Origin: Armillaria gallica
Lineage: Eukaryota > Basidiomycota > Agaricomycetes > Agaricales > Physalacriaceae
Direction of reading: 5' to 3'
Assembly (NCBI GenBank): GCA_037576215.1
Contig: JBANDB010000005.1
Coordinates: 6,324,001-6,388,000 of the forward strand
Length of the DNA: 64,000 nucleotides
Part shown: piece after piece, positions 56,050-64,000 of the stretch
Position numbering within the stretch: the stretch's first letter is position 1
How the letters are laid out: each line of letters begins with the position of its first letter
The notes under the pieces: generated by a model
What the model saw: only the letters and a program-made list of their open reading frames with translations
What the model was told of the DNA's origin: nothing
Database searches by the model: none
Made by a program: the position numbers and the translations under genes

Positions 56050-58248
56050 ATGACATCGCAGATGTTCACCTACAATTTTGATACACCTACCTTCAAGGGC
56101 ACGACCAAGGTCCATACTGGTCTCTTTATCAATGGAAAATTTGTCGACCCCGCTGAAGGCGGCTCCATTGAGTGAGCGCGCAGCTCTTTCATCTATTCTG
56201 AGGTATACTGACCAAAGTGCTTTGTTTCTTTAGCGTAACCAACCCAGGTAAGACGGCGAACCTCAGCAATGAAGCATAGTAAAAACTGTGTTCTCAGCCA
56301 CCGGTGAAACGATTACGGCCGTCGCTGGGGGTACGAAAAAGGACGTCGATATCGCAGTCAAAGCAGCCAAAGAGGTAAAGAAACCTGCCACGCGGACTGC
56401 GTAATCTGATGTTGTCATTATTTGAAAGGCCTACAAAACCTCATGGGGCCTCAAATGCCCTGGACCTCAGCGAGGAAGGCTCCTTTCCAAGCTTGCAGAC
56501 CTCGTTGAACAGCATGCTGACGAACTGGCGGCCCTGGAAACTCTCAATGTCGGTAGGTGCCACACTTCGTTGAATTCGGAACGTAAAAGCTCACTGAACC
56601 GTCTGCAGGAAAGCCATTTACGGCTGCTAAAAACGTTGATGTTATTAGCACAGTCGAGATTTTGAGGTACTTTGCAGGATGGGCGGATAAGATCCACGGG
56701 AAAGTGATTGAAGTGAGATCTTCATTTCCGACTTGCTCGATTTCTGGCCAAGCGTTAATCTTACATATCAGACTAACGAAGACAAACTCAGTTATACTCG
56801 TCATGAACCTTACGGTGTTGTCGTGTGTGGATGCATCTAGTCCGTTGACGCATGTGCTCACATCATTCGCAGGGCCAAATCATTCCTTGGAACTTCCCAA
56901 TGGTAATCTGGTTTCTCATTACCAATTTGAAGTTGCGCTAATCAGCGCAGTTGATGGTAGGGTGGAAACTTGGCCCTGCACTTGCTACAGGAAACACGGT
57001 CGTTCTGAAGGTGACCGTCTCTCCTACGCTTGGCGACTAATGCTGACTATCTTGGAGCCATCCGAAATAACGCCATTAACTGCTCAGCGCTTCTGCGACT
57101 TCATTATCGAGGCCGGATTCCCACCCGGCGTTGTCAACGTTATCAACGGCTACGGTAAGACGCGTCATTCTGTGAAGATAATCAGAAAACGATGCTGAGA
57201 GATGGGCAGGTCATACCGTCGGGCAGGCGATCAGTGAACATCCCGATATCTCCAAGGTCGCCTTCACTGGTAGTACCCTGGTGGGAAGAAAGATCCAAGA
57301 AGCATCGGCTAAATCGAATTTGAAAGCGGTCACCCTTGAACTCGGAGGGAAAAACCCGTGTATTATCTTCGACGATGCGAACATCGAGCAAGCTGTGAAA
57401 TGGGTGGCCTCGAGTATTTTGTACGTCTTCGGCTCGGCTGCGGTGTTTTGGGGCTAACCAAATATTATCCAAAGCTTTAACGCGGGTCAAATATGTGCAG
57501 CTTCGTCGCGTATTCTCCTTCAAGAAGGAATATATGATACATTCGTTGAAAAGTTCACTGCCGTCGCCAAGAGTCTGCAGCAAGTCACCGGCGACCCCTT
57601 CGCTGCCGAGACTCAGCATGGACCCCAGGTCTCACAGATACAATTTGACGTGCGTCTTTAATCTTGTATTAGTGTGCGGAAAATTCATCCGTGATGCAGC
57701 GCGTCATGAGCTATCTCCGCTCCGCGAGGGAGGACGGAGCCCAGTTCCACGTTGGCGGAGAGAAGCACGAGGACGCTAAGAAGGGATATTTTATCCAGCC
57801 GACGGTCTTCACTGGTAAAAACAGCATGAGAGCAGTCCAAGAAGAGATTTTTGGGCCCGTGGCCGCGCTCATCAAGTTCAAGACTGAAGAGGGTAGGAAA
57901 ATGCCCTCAGGTCAGGTTTGAAAAGTGCTAATAACGAGTGTAGAGGCGATCGAACTGGCCAATGACTCGTTGTACGGTCTCGCCGCGGCAGTCTTTTCAG
58001 AGAGTTCAAGCACAGCTATCCGGGTGATTCACGCGTTAGAGGCTGGTGCTGCCTTTGTTAACTTCTATGGCGTACCGGGACCTAGTCTACCATTTGGAGG
58101 CTACAAACAGTCTGGTATTGGCAGAGAGGGTGGCGAATATGCACTGGACACGTTAGTGGCCTTAGTTACTTTGCAGTGCGGAGCTGATTTCTGTCCTAGG
58201 TACACGCAGGTCAAATCCGTGCATATCAACGTCGGGGTGAAGCTATAA
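56050..58248 (+). CDS. Aldehyde dehydrogenase (NAD(P)+), 504 aa
   Basis: Fourteen exons: 56050-56171, 56234-56247, 56298-56374, 56429-56552, 56609-56712, 56772-56822, 56873-56902, 56951-57010, 57058-57154, 57210-57420, 57475-57649, 57700-57892, 57944-58151, 58200-58248. They total 1515 nt, all in phase, including a 14-nt micro-exon. Family landmarks: [10 protein letters not shown] near the N-terminus, [31 protein letters not shown], catalytic Glu270 in LELGGKNP, catalytic Cys304 in FNAGQIC (the 34-residue spacing usual for ALDHs), QEEIFGPV, and the final [14 protein letters not shown]. It oxidises aldehydes to acids in the cytosol. The substrate cannot be told from sequence; lignin-derived and fermentative aldehydes are both plausible. 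Confidence 0.95.
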
Positions 58249-61200
58249 TGAATTGTACGGGAAGGATGCCATGTAATGAAGGACTCTCTAATAAGATAGA
58301 TGGTTAGTTCATTGAGTCAAGTATTTCTCTTAGTGGGGGCGCTAATGGTAAATTCTGGCTTGAACTCGTGCGCCGACTAGCTTTCTTAAAAAGACCAAGG
58401 GGTTGGCAAATTGACGCATCTTCATTCATCACTGATACACTATACTGTAATCAGAAAAAACGCGAACATGAAGCCTTCGTCAGATACGCTTTGACCACCT
58501 CTGAGACCTTGGCATCCAAATTTATCCAGCATCTCCTCCTAAATAAATCTACGGTCTACCCCTAAAAATTGCCCAGCAAAGAACAACTCACCCAAAATTT
58601 ATCCTTGAGATAGACGGCAGGAAGAGTGGAAAGGGCGCCAGCGTGAAGGACGAGTAAGGATTGAGGATGGTGGTAGGAAGAGAAGAGCATATACCCAACT
58701 GGGCCGTCGCTGCGACTTCGTCGTTACTGCCACGCTAGTCCACAGAGATACTGGGAGCGTTGATGCGGTCCGGTTCATCCGTGATCACGTGCACATCCGG
58801 GCAGGTCTTCCGTACTTCTCCGCCTTGCTTGTAGCTAGCACCGCGACTATCGCTAGCATTCCCCATTCTCTCTCTTGGACCTAGCGAGACGGTCTCAATA
58901 TGACAGAAAATATTCGTACCTCTGGGTCGATGTCGTCGATGGCCTGAAGACGCCGTGTCCATCATTGCTGATGTTGAAGCGGAGTTTGTTCTACTTCTAC
59001 CGCTACCACCACCATCACGATACCGCTACCTACGAGTCTTGTCTCGCCTCAATGTACCTGCGTCGGCGAACAGTACATTTGCATTCAACTGCGATAGGCT
59101 GAGGTTTGTTTCTTTACCCAATTCATTGATCATATCATTTAAAATCACCGGTAGCAACGTTCAACGCTTTTCCCCAGTGAAGACGAGGACACGTCAATAC
59201 TGTCGACCTTTTCTGCTCTAGATTCGTGATTAGTGGTGGAACGATCCCAGAGAGATAATGAATGAAAGAAGAGCAGCACAGTTGCCCAACGCCTCGCTTA
59301 TCCTGGTACGCTCACCTCACGACTTTCTGCGCCTTGTATTCATATTATCGGCAGGAAAACGACGGCGCAGACTCGACGAAGGTCGAGTATAGCACCAGTC
59401 CGTCGTTGCTCTCATTATGTCCTGCGCTTAGGTAGCCAGAATTTTTTTCGGGCGTAGCTGTACAAAATTCCGTACAATGAGTACGTGCATCTTCCGTGGC
59501 ATACTCCCTGTCTGACCTCTTTCACAGCTATTTTGTTTCTGTTTGCCTATACAACCAATTTACCTGGACATATGCGCATGAATCTTGAATCAGGCATCCT
59601 ACGCATGTGCGACTTTGTATCCCGCCGCGCAAAGTACCTTTCTAAAAACTACGGAACAACGTTCTCCACAGCGTCGACGCTGCTCAGCTCATCCTACTCA
59701 CGCCGCCACTTGCGAGCCAGACTCACCGCATCAGGCAGGGCAACAAATTCAGGCGAGGACGTCCTTCCCGGTCGCCTGTATGTGCGCCGAATAGACGCCC
59801 TCAATTACCAGTAAGCTGTCTTCCCTCTATGCATTCCAGAAGTCATACTCAGATATTCTTTCCGATTACAGCGCGCCGTAGACGCCGCACCATCGACAAC
59901 TGTTCCGTTCTCGCCCTTATTCGTTTCCGCATTTGATAATCTTACACGGCCATGCCTAGAAATGTTGGCTCGCAGGGATTGTTTCACGTAGAGCCTGAAC
60001 CAATCAAACTTGGAAACGATTTGTTCAACGAGATATTCATCATGTCCTGAACAATTGCCGACAAGCAAGAGAAGAACTTTTACTCGCCATCGAAATGAAT
60101 CTCGCGGCAATGAAGGCGTTACTCGTAACTGAACTATACGGATCAGATCGTACGGACTCGAGCTGTTCTTCCGGTTCATAAAGCATATCCCCGGATATTG
60201 GTCCATTCGGATCGACCTTCTCAACGACATCCGGGATATCATTCTCTCTCTCCGCAGCTCGTTGCGAGTAGTCAAGCAGGATGCACGTATTGATCGCGCC
60301 CGTTTGCTTGACAAGAATTGGGTAGCCCGCCATCGAGGCCGTTCAGATTTGCGTTGGTGCTTGGGCAGGACTAGGCGGTCCGTGTCTTTCGTTCTGCCTA
60401 TACACCGCCAGCTGCCGGGTACCTGCCTTATTCTCTTTGACCATTTTATGGGCGTCGTTTCCTCCACAGGCCTTGTCACATCGACAGAGCCAAATAACAC
60501 ACGGTTACCACGGTGACCTAAAACAAAGGGATGTCAGAGCGCGTGCCAAATTCAGCAGGTGACTGGTCCTCCGACACAAATCAGATTTCTATCCCGTTAA
60601 TCCTTCTCTTCAGACCAACTGCCACATCTCACGGTATCTCCTCGTTATGCCACGATCCGGTCCGGGATACTTTTGAACAACAGCAGCGTTTATCAGTCTA
60701 ATATCCAACCTGAGCTATTAGTAAGACGTTCGACATCGCGGCGTAATGAAAATTCGTGTAGGACCCGGCATCGGTATCCGCTCGTAATTTCTCTGCTCTT
60801 CAATCGCCTCAAAGTCCTCTCACTGTCAGCCTCGATAGGATCCCCCTATTCAGAGACACTGTCGTTGCTTACCCTTATGCTAGCATTCTTTAACTTCGGT
60901 GCCTCCCCTTCCTATCTCAAATTTTTCCAAGTCTACGGTCCAACTCCATTGATCAGGTGTTCGTGCTAGGTTTCGGGTCTACAGTTCTTGAGTACCTCTG
61001 CCTTGGCGATGGTATCTCGGATGGTTTACTGCCGTAAGTGCTCTCTTTATAGGCATTTTATTCTATTCGCTAAATGCTCCCGCCTTACAGCCGGGGTGTC
61101 ATTGGTATCGATATGAGTACAACGTACGAATCACGCCGGCTGCTACTTTGACTGAATATGGAGGTGTCATTCACGATCCCAGTTCCATTGAGGCAGGTAG

Positions 61201-62702
61201 TAACATGACTGGCGACTCCCCAAGCAGTGGAGCCGGGTCTGACAACTTGACTCCGTCCGGTAGCGATACAACTGGCAACTTGCCTAGCGGAGATGAATCT
61301 GGCGAATCGACCTCCTCCAATGACAACAGCACCATATCTTTCCTTCATGGGAATTTACTTTGTAATTGCACATCCTATACAGCCTAACACCTCGAGTACC
61401 ATCCTGCCGGTCTTTACATACTTGAAGAATTCAGCGGATTTTTACTGGTCGTTTTTCTGATCACAATTAATCTAACTTGATTCACTTGTGACGCAAGTGA
61501 TCAGTAAAGAGAAAACCATCCTGAAGTCAAGTTCCCAGACGACGATTTTCATCCTGGTTTGGGGCACCCTCTTCTCTCATGTCCACCTCCAAATCCCAAA
61601 CAATATGATAAGTAACCTGAATGGAACACGAGTGAGCACTACTTATTCATTAATACCTTCCCCGTATTCGAACCGGCTCATCCGGGCCGGGAAGGAGGTA
61701 GTAGTTTTGTCGTCGTTGTGTTGATTTCAATCATCCTCCTCAAGTTGGTCTTCTAGCTTCCCGCCTTTCTCTCGGTGCTCTAGAATATTTCAAGTTTCCA
61801 GCACCACAAAGGCTTCCTTGCCGTTTTCAAAGCTAATGTATTCCACCTACGCAACGTGCAGCCTGCACAAAGATAACGCCAAGATAGCGCATCGTGGTAG
61901 AAGCAGACCGTGAGATCTTCAAAGCTAACGCCATCTGCCAAGCAATTTTCGGTCCGCGTTTAACATTGATCATCGCGTGGACAACCGTTTCCCTGGTTTG
62001 ACCCCGAAGCGCTAGCCAATACCGAGCTGTTCCTTAGGGCCTGTTCGTGTGCAACCGTTTAGACTTAGCCAGAGGGTTCAGATAAGGCTAAGAGAATCGG
62101 TCACAAGGGAGATATAGGCTTTACTCGCTAATTTAGGACCAATGTCTGGTTCCTGCTCAGTCTGTCTATCGGAACCGGTATTATATCGAAATTTTCCAGA
62201 TTCCGCCACTCATTTATCACCTTCAACAGACTCTGTCAGTAGAACTCAGGAAACTTGGAACCGGACAGCTACAAAGCCGCCTCGCATGTCGAGGCGTTGA
62301 TAAGACACTAGCAATTATTAGCTCCATCAATTTACATACCCAACATCCTCTTCCCATTATCTCGGTGAGGCGCATTTCTCGTGCAGAAGCTGATCCATCT
62401 TCCCCTCCACCCGCATCCACTGTACGATACCTCTGATTCGGCGCAATACCCGCTACCTGGTGCTTACGGTACCTCCCACGCAGACTCTGACCGCCGACAC
62501 GGGCCATGATGATGTATAAAACATCTCACGACGACAACGCCGTACTCCCGATACCAACCATGATCCTGACCCTTGGTTGGCGATATCGTTCAGGTGTTCA
62601 ATGGTCTGCCAAAATTACCACTCGTGTGTGAGCAAAATGTTGCATGCGACGTGCTATTGGATGAACCGTTCAGTTTTCTTTCACATCTGTATGAGGGATG
62701 CA
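58249..62702. other. No gene established over ~4.4 kb
   Basis: Several middling frames (for example 60500-59805 minus; 60673-60969 and 61148-61387 plus, the latter Ser/Asp/Gly-rich: SGDESGESTSSNDNS) but no domain, signal or consistent splicing. Decayed or lineage-specific genes may be present. Confidence 0.35.
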
Positions 62703-62709
62703 TATAAAT
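62703..62709 (+). promoter_or_regulatory. TATA box of the peroxidase gene
   Basis: TATAAAT, ~47 bases upstream of the ATG at 62750. Confidence 0.6.
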
Positions 62710-62749
62710 GGTGGACAGAATGAGTCTACACTGCAGTCATCGACACAAC

Positions 62750-64000
<1,251 letters not shown>

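Noticed and set aside
58735..58965. Minus frame ending VHVITDEPDRINAPSISVD
   Set aside because: Looks faintly enzyme-like, but I could not connect exons or name a family.
59805..60500. 231-codon minus-strand ORF, very rich in Arg
   Set aside because: No domain, and the arginine-rich, irregular composition looks like a non-coding frame; a shorter overlapping frame (60333-60040) is equally unsupported.

Overview
The window looks like nuclear DNA of a wood-decay basidiomycete (Agaricomycetes, probably a white-rot lineage). The evidence is genes split by many ~50-nt GT-AG introns with occasional 8-14 nt micro-exons, a class II heme peroxidase with a Mn(II)-type site at the right edge, basidiomycete-expanded families (two kinds of F-box protein, a MYND-finger protein, a DUF6534-like membrane protein), and many small non-autonomous transposons. 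I saw no prokaryotic operons, CRISPR arrays, or convincing rRNA or tRNA genes.

Layout. 1-3.3 kb: decayed Ty3/gypsy-like element on the minus strand (gag, zinc knuckle, proline-rich upstream part). 3.3-7 kb: gene-free, repeat-like DNA. 7.3-8.6 kb: DUF6534-type membrane-protein pseudogene, followed by a clean hAT-type MITE (9323-9765, 8-bp target duplication). 10.4-15.1 kb: F-box locus A, bracketed by two copies of a ~316-bp repeat. 15.8-20.6 kb: two small helical-protein genes and a 706-aa F-box gene. 20.7-24.9 kb: mostly empty, with weak gene remnants. 24.9-26.1 kb: two small helical-protein genes. 26.5-32.6 kb: F-box locus B (a decayed duplicate of A) and copies of another dispersed repeat. 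33.2-35.6 kb: secreted sedolisin protease. 36.5-38.2 kb: SNG1/DUF3533 membrane protein. 39.1-40.6 kb: MITE and a secreted Cys/Pro-repeat protein with a frameshift. 43.2-44.3 kb: FAD monooxygenase pseudogene. 44.7-46.7 kb: MYND protein. 50.3-51.1 kb: intronless orphan gene. 53.2-54.2 kb: two abutting MITEs, the second inserted into the end of the first. 56.0-58.2 kb: 14-exon aldehyde dehydrogenase. 62.7-64 kb: manganese-peroxidase-type gene running off the edge.

How the genes fit together. They do not form one pathway. The secreted protease, aldehyde dehydrogenase, SNG1-like protein, degraded FAD monooxygenase and peroxidase fit a saprotrophic lifestyle (extracellular lignin and protein attack, detoxification of aldehydes and aromatics), but this is inference from families. 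Exon models for the peroxidase, dehydrogenase, sedolisin, SNG1-like gene, 706-aa F-box gene and several small genes were built by hand. The coding length sums to whole codons in every complete model. The least expected observations are the duplicated head-to-head F-box modules A and B, the three MITEs with target duplications, an apparent GC-AG intron, and repeated TGA-for-Arg lesions in decayed genes.
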